29,665 nt of DNA from CAMDMI01 sp044379485 (GCA_044379485.1 JBIPOE010000054.1:1-29665), one strand, 5' to 3'. Positions 1-9,300 are shown, counted from the first letter of the stretch. The notes: a model not told the origin generated them from the sequence alone. Translations and numbers: made by a program.

Positions 1-240
1 ATCAAACCTTATAGGTTTTGTACCAAAATTTTAACGCCTTAGCCAAATGAAAAACCAAAGAATTTTCCGTAAACCTATAAGGTTTTCCATGCTGAATGTC
101 AAATACTTAGAATCAAACCTTATAGGTTTTTGCACCAAAATTTTAACACCTTAGTCTAATGAAAAACCAGAATCCTTTCCGTAAACCTATAAGGTTTTCC
201 ATGCTGAATGTCAAATACTTAGAATCAAACCTTATAGGTT
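1..240. repeat. 112-bp tandem repeat with nested palindromes
   Basis: A unit of about 112 bp is present twice, with the beginning of a third copy. ATCAAACCTTATAGGTTTT occurs at 1, 112 and 224, and GTAAACCTATAAGGTTTTCC occurs near 69 and 181. AAACCTATAAGGTTT and AAACCTTATAGGTTT are reverse complements of each other, so each unit can fold into a hairpin with 15-bp arms. Each unit carries an ATG (47 and 159) followed by nearly the same reading frame. In the first unit this frame closes after 35 codons; in the second it runs on into the porin gene. The array may continue left of the window. The repeat structure is seen directly; any function is unknown. Confidence 0.9.
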
Positions 241-1472
241 TTTGTGCCGTTTTAGGTTTTATACTGATTTCAACTTTTGCCATTGGCCAGGACCAAACCC
301 AAAAATCAGCCGAAACCGGACTTGGAAACGGACTAAATTTTTCTTTAAGTGAAAACCAGTACGAATTCAAAATCAGCGGTTTTCTGCAACCTACCTGGCA
401 AATGTCCAAACTGGATACCTTAAAAGCTGAAAACACATTCAGGTCGAAACGGTCCTATCTAAATTTTGGAGGCAAGGCACTAAAAGAAAAGCTTTCCTTT
501 TTTGTGCAGATTGATTTTTCTGCTTCAACACCCCTTTTGGATGCTTTTGCTGCCTATCATTTCAATTCAAAATGGAACCTTTCGGCAGGTCAGCGCAGGA
601 CATTTACCAACAACCGGGAAATGACTTTTGATGAGGATAAACTCCAGTTCAGCGAAAGAGGGATGCTCAGCACATCTTTTTCTGGTAATGGGCGGGAATT
701 CGGCTTGTTTCTGGAAGGAAAAATGGGTTCGAAGTTTGTAATTCATCCACAATTTGCAATCACTTCAGGGGATGGTCCAAACTCTTTTGGGGTAAATTCT
801 ACAGACATTGATTTAGGAGGTTTCAAATATGGTGGCCGTTTGGATGTGTATCCATTGGGTGAATTTTCGGAGGGAAACTCAGGATTGGCAGCTGACCTGA
901 AACATGAATCTAAACCCAAAATTCTGATTGGTGGGGCGGCAAGTTTCAACAAAGGAGCCAGTTCCGCCAAAGGAGAAGGACATAAAGATTTGCCTTTTTA
1001 TGACAACTTCAAAAAAAGGAAATTTCCCGATTACAGAAAGCTATCTGCAGATATCTTAATAAAATACAGAGGATTTTCTCTTTTAGCTGAAGTAATAAAC
1101 AGTACTGCAGCATCACTTTCCGGGATTTATGAAGGTATTTCTGTGGATCCCGATACTGATATACCACGCCAAATATTAATTCTGAAACCAGGCCAAATCA
1201 GCCAGTTTTTGGTTTTAGGGAATGCATACAATGTGCAGGCTGGATATGTAACCAAAAGTGGCTATGCATTGGACTTGCGCTATGAAAAGCAAAGTCCGGA
1301 ATTTACAGATGAGCCACTTTCTGTTTTGCCAAAAGCTGAAGTTGCCACAATTGGTTTGAGCAAATATTTTCCCGACAACCGTTTGAAAATCCAGGCCACG
1401 GTCAGCCAAATAAAATTTGTAAATAATAAAAAAGCCATTCAATCTGAATTGCTACTTCAGGTAGTGTTTTAA
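159..1472 (+). CDS. Phosphate-selective porin O/P family outer-membrane protein
   Basis: The 437-residue product looks like an outer-membrane beta-barrel of the OprO/OprP porin family. After an N-terminal hydrophobic stretch (about residues 25-44, ending near AIGQ) comes a segment typical of the family, KISGFLQPTWQ, then FRSKRSYLNFGG, FFVQIDFS and AGQRRTFTNN. The rest alternates short polar turns and amphipathic strands and ends in a hydrophobic strand with terminal Phe (LLLQVVF), as expected for BAM-dependent insertion. The presumed role is diffusion of anions such as phosphate across the outer membrane; substrate cannot be read from the sequence. The N terminus is odd: codons 1 to about 28 come from the upstream tandem repeat, so ATG 159 or ATG 201 are both possible starts and part of the signal peptide is repeat-derived. 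The following dctA-like gene is on the same strand, 260 nt away. Confidence 0.8.
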   Translation: MKNQNPFRKPIRFSMLNVKYLESNLIGFCAVLGFILISTFAIGQDQTQKSAETGLGNGLNFSLSENQYEFKISGFLQPTWQMSKLDTLKAENTFRSKRSYLNFGGKALKEKLSFFVQIDFSASTPLLDAFAAYHFNSKWNLSAGQRRTFTNNREMTFDEDKLQFSERGMLSTSFSGNGREFGLFLEGKMGSKFVIHPQFAITSGDGPNSFGVNSTDIDLGGFKYGGRLDVYPLGEFSEGNSGLAADLKHESKPKILIGGAASFNKGASSAKGEGHKDLPFYDNFKKRKFPDYRKLSADILIKYRGFSLLAEVINSTAASLSGIYEGISVDPDTDIPRQILILKPGQISQFLVLGNAYNVQAGYVTKSGYALDLRYEKQSPEFTDEPLSVLPKAEVATIGLSKYFPDNRLKIQATVSQIKFVNNKKAIQSELLLQVVF

Positions 1473-1528
1473 GATTTGTTTTAACCAAATGAAAGAAAAC
1501 AAATTGGGGACAATATCAAAATAATGCC

Positions 1529-1597
1529 ACCCCGATGGGGTTTTGGTTTTCGATAAATAATAAATGCTATAATAATATTACCCCTACGGGGTTTGAG
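1529..1597. repeat. Pair of ACCCC...GGGGT palindromes
   Basis: Two short hairpins lie between the porin and the symporter genes: ACCCC-GAT-GGGGT followed by TTTGG at 1529-1545, and ACCCC-TAC-GGGGT followed by TTGAG at 1580-1597. They are 51 bp apart and separated by an A/T-only-like spacer. Either could terminate porin transcription because a short T-run follows the first. Two near-identical GC palindromes in tandem also look like a dispersed palindromic repeat of the kind common in Bacteroidota intergenic regions. Function not established. Confidence 0.55.
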
Positions 1598-1732
1598 TTG
1601 AATGATACTTTGGAATCCAATAAAAATTTTATTCCTCCTATTTCTTAAATCACTATTCCTGAATCCTGTTTCCTAACTACTGACTCCTATTTCCTTTTGA
1701 CTTTTTAATTCAATCTTTTTACTTATTTAAAT

Positions 1733-2935
1733 ATGGTCCGCCGCATCGTCACCCACCTTACTTTTTATGTCCTGATCGCCATTGTTTCCGGCATTCTAAT
1801 TGGGCATTATGCACCAGCCGAAGCGGTCAAATTTGAGTTTCTGGGTACCTGGTTCATTGCCATTATTAAACTATTTATTGCCCCTATCATTTTTCTGACC
1901 ATCGTTTTGGGCATTGGCTCCATGGGCGACCTCAAAAAAGTTGGTAAAATAGGATTCAAATCCCTTGTCTATTTTGAGATTGTAACCACCATTTCTTTGG
2001 CTTTGGGTGTGGCCGTTGCCCTAATCCTCAAACCAGGAAACATAGACAAAACGGGCCTGGCCATTCAGGACGCTTCAAAATTTACCAGCAGGGCAGGAGA
2101 ACCTTTCAGTTGGCTTCATTTTTTTCAATCTAATACCACCATTCAGATATTGTTGTTTGCCATTTTGGTTGGAATAGGGTTGACATATATGAAAAACCGA
2201 ATGCAATTGGTTCACCAATTGGAAAAAGCTTCTAAACTGGTTTTCAAGGCTTTGAAATATGTTATGTACCTCGCTCCACTTGGTGCTTTTGGTGGAATGG
2301 CCTATACCGTTGGTAAATTTGGATTGGCGAGTATTGTTCCTTTGGCCAAGTTAATGGGATGTATGTATGTGACCATGGCTTTGTTTATTTTTCTCGTTTT
2401 GGGTGGCATTATGCGGTATTACAAACTAAGCATACTTCGGTTTATTGGCTTTATTGAAGAGGAAATCCTGATTGTTTTAGGAACTTCTTCCTCCGAAACG
2501 GCTCTCCCAGGGCTGGTGTATAAACTGGAAAAACTTGGTTGCCATCCATCTGTGGTAGGTTTGGTAGTACCGACAGGTTATTCATTCAACCTTGATGGAA
2601 CCTCCATTTACCTTTCTATGGCGGCTATTTTTCTGGCTCAGTTGTATGACATTCCATTAAGTCTGGGAGAAATCGGTTTGCTGGTTGGCATCCTGATGCT
2701 CACATCAAAAGGTGCCGCTGGCGTAACTGGAAGCGGCTTTATTGTTTTGGCCTCCACACTCGCTTCAATGAATACGATTCCATTGGAAGGTTTGGCCTTT
2801 TTGCTTGGTGTGGATAAATTTATGAGCGAAGCCCGTGCCATCACCAACATCATTGGAAACGGTGTTGCTACATTAGTAATCGCCAAAAGTGAAGGTGAAT
2901 TGGATATGCAGGAGGCGAAGAGGATTGAAATTTAG
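1733..2935 (+). CDS. dctA: DctA-like C4-dicarboxylate/amino acid:cation symporter (DAACS family)
   Basis: This 400-residue inner-membrane protein belongs to the glutamate/dicarboxylate:Na+ or H+ symporter family. Family signatures are visible: the serine-rich hairpin motif GTSSSETALPG, then LEKLGCHPSVVGLVVPTGYS, the NLDGTSIYLSMAA motif of TM7, and ARAITNIIGNGVATLVIAK in TM8. GCHPSVVGLVVPTGYSFNLDG resembles bacterial DctA more than GltP. The length is close to the usual 420-430 residues, with a shorter C terminus. The start ATG is followed at once by a hydrophobic first helix. It probably imports succinate, fumarate, malate or a related acid. It stands alone, with no dicarboxylate sensor kinase beside it. 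A weak A/T hairpin follows the stop. Family assignment is firm, the exact substrate is inferred. Confidence 0.88.
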   Translation: MVRRIVTHLTFYVLIAIVSGILIGHYAPAEAVKFEFLGTWFIAIIKLFIAPIIFLTIVLGIGSMGDLKKVGKIGFKSLVYFEIVTTISLALGVAVALILKPGNIDKTGLAIQDASKFTSRAGEPFSWLHFFQSNTTIQILLFAILVGIGLTYMKNRMQLVHQLEKASKLVFKALKYVMYLAPLGAFGGMAYTVGKFGLASIVPLAKLMGCMYVTMALFIFLVLGGIMRYYKLSILRFIGFIEEEILIVLGTSSSETALPGLVYKLEKLGCHPSVVGLVVPTGYSFNLDGTSIYLSMAAIFLAQLYDIPLSLGEIGLLVGILMLTSKGAAGVTGSGFIVLASTLASMNTIPLEGLAFLLGVDKFMSEARAITNIIGNGVATLVIAKSEGELDMQEAKRIEI

Positions 2936-2938
2936 GAA

Positions 2939-2954
2939 GTATTGTAATCAATAC
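2939..2954 (+). terminator. Weak hairpin after the symporter gene
   Basis: GTATTG-TAAT-CAATAC forms a perfect 6-bp stem starting 4 nt past the symporter stop, followed by an A/T-rich stretch (ATATTTT). The stem has low GC, so it is only a weak candidate terminator. Confidence 0.3.
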
Positions 2955-3036
2955 ATATTTTACAATTTACCTAAAAATAAAGCTGACAAATAAGGGAATA
3001 AAAAATTTAGACCTTTGTCTATTCACTTTTCCATTT

Positions 3037-3146
3037 ATATTAAGTCTATTAAAAAATTGAACATGCCATAATTCATTTCTCCCACGGAGAAACCGGAATG
3101 AGGCCAAAAAGAAAAAGTATGTTCAATTTTCATTTAGACTTTATTT
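3037..3146. mobile_element. 110-bp fold-back element, copy 1 (MITE-like)
   Basis: This copy lies between the convergent symporter and gpsA genes. The inner 95 nt are identical to the two other copies in the window. Ends form imperfect terminal inverted repeats around AAGTCTA / TAGACTT. A perfect 12-bp pair follows, AAAATTGAACAT (3053-3064) with ATGTTCAATTTT (3119-3130), and a central hairpin TTTCTCC-CAC-GGAGAAA (3076-3092). It has no coding capacity. Size, terminal inverted repeats and repetition fit a non-autonomous MITE moved by a transposase elsewhere. The right end is 5 nt from the gpsA stop codon. Confidence 0.8.
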
Positions 3147-3151
3147 AATAA

Positions 3152-4159
3152 CTAGGTAAGAATGGCTTTCAGTTTTCCTACCACCTCCTTCACCTTTTCA
3201 TTTTGGTACATTATGGCATACATGGCATCGGCGATAGGCAGTTGAATTCCAAATTTTTCCTTCATTTTGAAAAGGCCTTCTATAGCGTAATATCCCTCTG
3301 CAATCATACCTAATTCAACCTGTGCGGCCTTTATTCCATATCCTCTACCAACCATGTTACCAAAAGTTCGGTTGCGACTAAAGGTTGAATAAGCAGTTAC
3401 CAGCAAATCTCCCAAATATGCAGAGGCCAAAGGATCTCTCTCTTTTGGAGCACAATGCTTTAAAAATAAGTTCATTTCCTGCATGGCATTGGCAACCAAA
3501 ACCGCCTGAAAATTATCTCCATAACCAAGCCCATGGCAAACCCCGCAGGCAATTGCATATACGTTTTTTAAAACAGCAGCCCATTCCAATCCATCTGGGT
3601 CATTGGATGTTTTAACAGATATATATCTGCTTTGCATCAGCGCTTTAAGGTGTTTGGCCAGGCTTTCATCATTGGCGGCCACAGTTAAATAACTCTGTTT
3701 CTCCAAAGCAACTTCTTCGGCATGACATGGGCCTCCAACTACCGCCATATCAAAAGGATTCACATGGAATTTCTCAGCAAGATAATCTGTAACCAACTGT
3801 AAATCAATTGGTAAAATTCCCTTTATTGAAGAAATTATTTTCTTTCCGGCAAGATCCTCAATGGAAATATTTTGAAGAACCTGTGCCACAAAAGCTGAAG
3901 GTACTGCAATCAAAATTGAGTCTGAACCATCAATTGCTGATTTCAAATCCGAAAACACGCTGATATTTCTGCCTTTAAAATCAACATCTGTCAGGTATCG
4001 GGGGTTTTGATGGAAACTGGAAAAATGCTCAGCATCTTCTTTTCTATGAAACCACCATCTAACCTCGATGCCTGATTCCGAAAAGATTTTACAAAGAGCC
4101 GTGGCCCAGGAACCCGCACCTATTATGGTTAAAGATTTGATTTGAAGCGTGTTATTCAA
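3152..4159 (-). CDS. gpsA: Glycerol-3-phosphate dehydrogenase [NAD(P)+]
   Basis: GpsA reduces dihydroxyacetone phosphate to sn-glycerol 3-phosphate for phospholipid synthesis in the cytoplasm. From the start chosen here the protein has 335 residues, the normal family length. The Rossmann motif TIIGAGSWATAL lies at residues 11-22. SIKG (about 111-114), GGPCHAEEVA (142-151) and the catalytic lysine region EWAAVLKNVYAI with K198 follow, then GLGYGDN. The frame is open upstream to a TTG at 4183, but that codon lies in the loop of the siaC terminator. The next in-frame TTG at 4159 gives MNNTLQIKSL, a more natural start just outside the terminator. No ATG is available nearby. Transcribed apart from siaBC if the terminator is efficient. 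The stop TAG is followed 5 nt later by mobile-element copy 1. Confidence 0.92.
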   Translation of the reverse strand: MNNTLQIKSLTIIGAGSWATALCKIFSESGIEVRWWFHRKEDAEHFSSFHQNPRYLTDVDFKGRNISVFSDLKSAIDGSDSILIAVPSAFVAQVLQNISIEDLAGKKIISSIKGILPIDLQLVTDYLAEKFHVNPFDMAVVGGPCHAEEVALEKQSYLTVAANDESLAKHLKALMQSRYISVKTSNDPDGLEWAAVLKNVYAIACGVCHGLGYGDNFQAVLVANAMQEMNLFLKHCAPKERDPLASAYLGDLLVTAYSTFSRNRTFGNMVGRGYGIKAAQVELGMIAEGYYAIEGLFKMKEKFGIQLPIADAMYAIMYQNEKVKEVVGKLKAILT

Positions 4160-4167
4160 TATGGTGC

Positions 4168-4198
4168 AAAAAAAGAGCCTCAAAACTGAAGCTCTTTT
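4168..4198 (-). terminator. Intrinsic terminator of siaB-siaC
   Basis: AAAAGAGC (4171-4178) and GCTCTTTT (4191-4198) pair perfectly over 8 bp, extended inward by TCA/TGA around a small loop. Read on the minus strand the stem is followed by a run of seven T before GC. It lies 32 nt past the siaC stop, so it should end the siaB-siaC transcript before gpsA. Confidence 0.8.
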
Positions 4199-4229
4199 AA
4201 TTTCAAAACAAAAAAAAACACAAAAAATA

Positions 4230-4595
4230 TTATTCCAGGGTGTGGTAAGCGAATGGTATATTCACCAACTCTTCAAATTCTTTTCCACTTTCCAACATAT
4301 CTTCATCTTCTTCATGGTGAAACCAATGCACCGTTACATTTGAACTATCCTTAAATTTGCTAAGCATACTAAGTATAACTTTGCTGGTTGCAGTATTAAA
4401 ATATTCCAGCTTGATCTCAATTTCGGTTTTGATATTTGGCGACTCAAGATAACCTTCAATCCATTGTAAAATTGGCCGGTAAAATGTGGCCGTATCCTCC
4501 GGCAAAGATCTGCCAACAAACTCTAACTTACCCAGGCTGGAGTCCAAAACAACAGCTGGCGTTTCAAAAGTGGGGTTTAATTTCATATTTTCCAT
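4230..4595 (-). CDS. siaC: SiaC-family regulatory phosphoprotein (DUF1987)
   Basis: This 121-residue cytoplasmic protein matches the SiaC (DUF1987) family: an N-terminal TFETPAVVLDSSLGKLEFVG, then GRSLPEDTATFYRPILQWIEGY, and the conserved phospho-acceptor segment EYFNTATSK at 64-72. In Pseudomonas aeruginosa SiaC, Thr68 is phosphorylated by SiaB and dephosphorylated by SiaA. Here the Thr of YFNT is also residue 68. It lies 12 nt downstream of the siaB-like gene, an obvious operon pair, and a strong terminator follows. In Pseudomonas unphosphorylated SiaC activates the diguanylate cyclase SiaD. No GGDEF gene is present here, so its output partner is unknown. The likely phosphatase partner is the SpoIIE protein at 6400-9708. 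Family assignment is firm; the signalling partner is inferred. Confidence 0.85.
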   Translation of the reverse strand: MENMKLNPTFETPAVVLDSSLGKLEFVGRSLPEDTATFYRPILQWIEGYLESPNIKTEIEIKLEYFNTATSKVILSMLSKFKDSSNVTVHWFHHEEDEDMLESGKEFEELVNIPFAYHTLE

Positions 4596-4607
4596 TTTGG
4601 ATTTTTA

Positions 4608-5168
4608 TTAATCTGGTTTTGAAAAAGTAGCCTGAAAGGAAAAAAAAGCATTGTTTGAGTCAACGGGAATAAATTCATAATCAAGCTTTTGGCCGGATTT
4701 TCTAGCGATTGAAATCAAACCTAAACCTGCATTACTCGATTCTTCAACCTTGAGCGATTCTTTAATGGCCTGCATGTGCAATTGTTTCAAACCTTCAGTA
4801 TCAAGATTATTAATCTGATCAATTTTGTTTTGTAAACTTTCAACCTTTGAAGTTTTGATGGTGTTTCCGGAACTTACATAAAACTCATTTCCTTCGTGAC
4901 CAATTATAAAAATACTGTTTGGAAAATCATCATTTCGGTCTGAATGCGTGGAAATGTTTTGCAGACATTCAATTGCGATATTAAAAGCCCTTCTTTTGGT
5001 TTGACCCTTGTCTAGCTTCTGATCAAGATTTCTTTCAGCTAAAGAGAGAACCGATTGGGTCGTATTAATATTGAATTCCCCCTCATAAGCAATTATGACC
5101 TGATTTTCCTCCATTGTTTTGTGGAGTTCGTAAATCGTTTTTAAATTGTTTAACTTGTTGCTGGACAT
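4608..5168 (-). CDS. siaB: SiaB-family Ser/Thr protein kinase (DUF6272)
   Basis: The 186-residue product is a small GHKL/HATPase-type kinase of the SiaB family. The N-box-like helix FNIAIECLQNISTHS lies at 62-76, and a glycine-rich ATP-lid segment SSNAGLGLISIARKSG at about 144-159. It lacks a histidine-kinase dimerisation domain, as expected for anti-sigma-like or partner-switch kinases. It is expected to phosphorylate the SiaC-like product encoded 12 nt downstream. The start ATG is followed by MSSNKLNN and upstream DNA is non-coding back to the ROK gene (183 nt), which should contain the promoter. No convincing TAnnTTTG box was found there. Confidence in the family is good from motifs and from pairing with siaC. 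Confidence 0.8.
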   Translation of the reverse strand: MSSNKLNNLKTIYELHKTMEENQVIIAYEGEFNINTTQSVLSLAERNLDQKLDKGQTKRRAFNIAIECLQNISTHSDRNDDFPNSIFIIGHEGNEFYVSSGNTIKTSKVESLQNKIDQINNLDTEGLKQLHMQAIKESLKVEESSNAGLGLISIARKSGQKLDYEFIPVDSNNAFFSFQATFSKPD

Positions 5169-5351
5169 ACGCTTTGAGAATTTTTATACCCTCGTTTTTC
5201 AGGCAGCTAAAGTATAACCAACTTTAGACTATATCTTGATTTAGCTTTCATAAACCTTACACTGGAAATGAAAAAGGTTAAATAGGATGTTTACCCGTCT
5301 ATCGCAAATTCAAATATCGATCCAAACGGACTTAATTTCAAACTAGTTTTA

Positions 5352-6254
5352 TCAAAAACAAAGCGCAGCTGCACCTAAAACTCCCGCATCGTTTCCGAGT
5401 GAGGCAATTCTGAAATCGAGGGAGTTGGTATAATATGGAGGCAAATATGCATTCAGGATTTTCCAAACACCTGGCTTAATAAACTCAAAACCAGCTGAAA
5501 GCCCCCCTCCCACTACAATAGTTTTAACATCGAGAATCCTGATAAGAGCGATCAAGCCTTCTCCCAGAATTTCGCCAACTTCATAAAAAACGGTTCTGGA
5601 AAACTCATCCCCTTCGGAGGCTGAGACTACCAACTTGGTTGCTGAAACTGGTTGGTCTCTTGGTATAAGGGTTTTGCCATTATATGCCTCCAACCTTAAA
5701 GTAGCCAAATTAATTATGCCCTGTTTTCCAATATTGGCTTCCAGATGGCGATCGTTCCTACTTCTGATGTGCCCAAGTTCAAGCCCGTTTCCATCTGCAC
5801 CTTTAAAGATTTTTCCATCAATAACTGCGGCACTGCCAATTCCCGTACCAAGGGTTATAAAAGCGAAGTTTGGAGGAAGCTTATATTTACAAAACAAAAA
5901 CTCACCAAGGGCTGCCGCATTGGCATCATTTTCAAGCACAAAATCAATGTTTGGAAACTTCTCCTTGAGTCGTAGATACAAAGGTTGGCCATTTAATTCA
6001 GGTATAGAAGGAATCTCGATGGGCACTTTTCTATCTTTTGAAATCATGCCAGGTAGGCCAATTCCAATTTTGGTTACATCTCTATGATTGAGCAACTTGT
6101 AAGAAAGAACCTCAATAAATTTTCCAATAAAATCTCCATCTTCCTTGAGGTCTGAAGTATGATAACTTTGAAAATCGTGGATGGTTCCGTCCCGATCTAC
6201 GAGGCCGGTTTTGACATGATTTCCGCCGATGTCAATGCCTAAATATTTTTCCAT
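5352..6254 (-). CDS. ROK-family sugar kinase (glucokinase-like), without the zinc motif
   Basis: A 300-residue cytoplasmic ROK kinase, probably phosphorylating glucose or another hexose. Visible motifs are the phosphate-binding GIDIGGNHVKTG (6-17), GIGLPG (64-69), the catalytic-base segment LENDANAAALGE (107-118, D110), TLGTGIGSAAV (134-144), and ELGH (159-162). Most ROK proteins have a zinc-binding CxCGxxGCxE motif about 10 residues after GH. Here the same place reads LEANIGKQGIIN and has no cysteine. Some polyphosphate glucokinases also lack it, so that activity is possible but unproven. The gene sits between siaB and the divergent SpoIIE phosphatase gene and shares a 145-nt divergent promoter region with the latter. 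ATG 6254 starts directly at the ROK consensus. Confidence 0.85.
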   Translation of the reverse strand: MEKYLGIDIGGNHVKTGLVDRDGTIHDFQSYHTSDLKEDGDFIGKFIEVLSYKLLNHRDVTKIGIGLPGMISKDRKVPIEIPSIPELNGQPLYLRLKEKFPNIDFVLENDANAAALGEFLFCKYKLPPNFAFITLGTGIGSAAVIDGKIFKGADGNGLELGHIRSRNDRHLEANIGKQGIINLATLRLEAYNGKTLIPRDQPVSATKLVVSASEGDEFSRTVFYEVGEILGEGLIALIRILDVKTIVVGGGLSAGFEFIKPGVWKILNAYLPPYYTNSLDFRIASLGNDAGVLGAAALCF

Positions 6255-6399
6255 TTTGATTTAGATGATGAAAGTAAGGGGCCTGCAAAACATGAGGGGC
6301 CAAATAAACTAAAACTTACACCTCAAAAAACCTTTGCTCTTCAATTTTTTAAATTATTACGGTAATATTGTTTCAGACACTGCCTCGAGGTAGTATTGA

Positions 6400-9300
6400 A
6401 TGACCAGTTTTAACCAAATCTTAACTAAAATAAAATGGAGATCTGCATGGCAGCCCTTGCTATTTTTTATTTTTATTCTGTTTAGTTATAATGCTTTCGC
6501 AATTGAACCACAGCTCCAATTCGAACATATTTCTATCGTACGAGGTCTTTCCAACAAAAAAGTCCAGTGTATAGCAGAAGATCTAACAGGCTTCCTTTGG
6601 ATAGGAACTCAATATGGGCTAAACCGATATGATGGAACGAACTTTAAAGTATTTAAATCTGATCCTACTACTAAAAACTCAATTATAGATAACAATATTA
6701 GCTGCCTTCAGGTTGACAATGCTGGCTTTCTTTGGATAGGTACAAAACGTGGATTAAACAGACTTGACCCATTAACAAATCGGTTTTCCGTTGTCAAAAT
6801 TTTTGAAAACCAAAACATACAAAATCATGAAAATGAAATCCTTGAACTGACAAAAGATCTGGAAAACAACATCTGGGTTCTTTCAAAAAAGGGTATTTCA
6901 TGCATACGTTCCAAAAGTCTTAGTTGTGAAAACTTTCCATTTTCAAACGACAAATCAAGTCCTGGGCAAAAATTCAATTCAATTATTTTTAAAGGGCATA
7001 GCCTTTGGTTAGGATCTGAAAGTGGATTATTTGAATTTGATACCAAAACCAAAAAATTCAAAAAGGAAAATATTCAACTTCCAGCCATTTTTAAAATTTC
7101 AGGCAAGCAGGATTCGACTATTGTATTGACTCATTCAAAGGGCTATTCAAAATATAATTATATTTCAAAAAAGCTGAGCAATCCAGCATTTGGGTTAGAA
7201 ATTTCAGTTTCCTGTCTTTTAAAAACCAAATTTTCAGGCTTTTGGATTGGAAGTCAGGAAGCATGCTTATTTCAAGTTGAAGGTAATTTTAAGAAACAAT
7301 ATTGCCCTAATTTATCCAATCCGGAAAGTATTAAAAGTAAATCAATTTCATGCTTATTCGAAGATGAAAGTGGTATCCTATGGATTGGCACCTCTGATCA
7401 GGGCCTGTTCAAAATGGATCCCATCGCTCAGTTCTTTAAAACCCACAGGTTGCAGATTCAAAATCATGAATATCTAACAAACCCAAATGTAACCGCCATT
7501 TTGGAGGATGGGCAAAAAACTCTTTGGATAGGATCCGATAAAGGGCTCTTTAGTGCTGAAAATGGTTCTGAGATCTTTAAAAGCTGGACTTTTGAGCAAA
7601 AAGCCTTAACCAATGTAACTTCCCTTTCAAGTTCAAAAGATGAAATTTTGGTTGGGAGTAATGAAGGATTATTTCTTATAAAGGCTGACAAAATAACAAA
7701 AATTCAAATACAAAAAACACCTGTTAATGAAGAAGTAAACAGTATTTCAATTGATGAAAAGGGAAATGTTTGGATAGGTACCGCCATGGCCGGGGTTTGT
7801 CTGTGGAAAAGAAATGAAAAAACTTTTACATGGCTTGGCCAAAAGGAAAATCAAAAAACTGATGCAGGCCATCTTTTAAGTAATACGATTAAAAAAATTC
7901 TTTGCGATAAATCAGGCCGGGTATGGATAGGCACTGACAGGGGTTTAAACCTTATAGAACCCGGAAATCTTAAAATTTCATCTTTTGTACACGAACATGG
8001 TAATAATTTATCAATACCTCATGGTGCCGTTTCTCCCATGTTTGTTGATGAAAAACAAAATTTGTGGTTGGCATCCTCTGGTGGTGGGGTTTGCAAACTG
8101 CATATAGGAAGTCAGGATTTTACGATTTACAATGAGTTCAATGGTCTGAGCAGCAATTACATTTCTAAAATTATTGCTCAAAACGAAAATTCCTTGTGGA
8201 TTTCAACAGAGAAGGGCATAAACGTATTAGACCTGAAAACTTCTATCATAACCAAATATGGCTTAAGTGATGGTTTACTTTTTGAAATGTTTAATGAAAA
8301 TTCTGGCTGGAAAACGACTGATGGAAAAATCATGTTCGGGTGTACAGAAGGATTGGTAGCTTTCGAATCCTCCAAAATTATCAGGCAAAACATACGACCA
8401 AAAGTAATACTCAACGACCTATTCATACACAACAAAAGAATTGAACTCAAAAAACCGATAAACCAGCTTGAAGAAATTGCATTAACCCACCGTCAAAACT
8501 ACTTTTCACTGAGTTTTTCAGTAATCAATTTCCATTTACCAAACCGAATAAAGGTATTTTACCGACTTGTTGGGCTTGAAAGAGACTGGATAGATGCAGC
8601 CAACAAAAGAGAAATATCCTACTCAAATCTGGAGTTCAAATCATATACCTTTCAAATTAAGGCAATCAATAATGAGAGCATAGAAAGTAAGGTCATTTCA
8701 GTTCCAATTGTCATATTTCCTCCCTACTGGAAAACAGATTCATTTAAAGGTATCAGTGTTGTATCCTTATTACTTCTTGTTTTGGTTTTTTATCGATCCC
8801 GGGTTTCCATTATTGCCAAAAGAAATAAAAGATTGGAAAGACTGGTAGAAATGAGAACATCAGAACTTCAGGAAACCAATAATCAGATTGAATTTCAAGC
8901 CAAAGAAATATTGGAAGAAAAGCTCAAGTTGGAAGATAGCAACAGAAAACTTTGGAGCAACATTGAATATGGAAATAAAATACAACGAGCTACACTTCCG
9001 GAAATTTCTGAAATTCAACAATTTATACCTGAAACTTTTGTAGTCTATTTACCAAAAGATATAGTTAGTGGAGATTTTTACTGGTATGTGGAAAGGCAAA
9101 ACAAACTATTAATAGCAGCAGTGGATTGCACCGGGCATGGGGTTCCCGGAGCTTTTATGTCACTGATTGGTTACGAAAAACTAAACAAAATTGTGGCTGA
9201 ACAAGGAATCGAAAGTCCGGCACTTATCTTGGATTCATTGGAACAAAAATTACAAACACTACTCAAACAAGATGATTTAGAAGCCGGAACAACAGATGGA

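Noticed and set aside
47..154. 35-codon frame starting at ATG 47
   Set aside because: It is the repeat-encoded copy of the porin N terminus and stops after the repeat. No independent sign of a gene.
1..240. Possible CRISPR array at the left edge
   Set aside because: The whole 112-bp unit is repeated, including what would be spacers, and no cas gene is near. It is a tandem duplication, not a CRISPR array.
143..436. 97-codon open frame on the minus strand
   Set aside because: Antisense to the porin gene and without family features; part of it encodes the repeat palindromes.
5635..6087. 150-codon open frame on the plus strand
   Set aside because: Lies fully inside the well-supported ROK gene on the other strand, with low-complexity composition typical of an antisense shadow.
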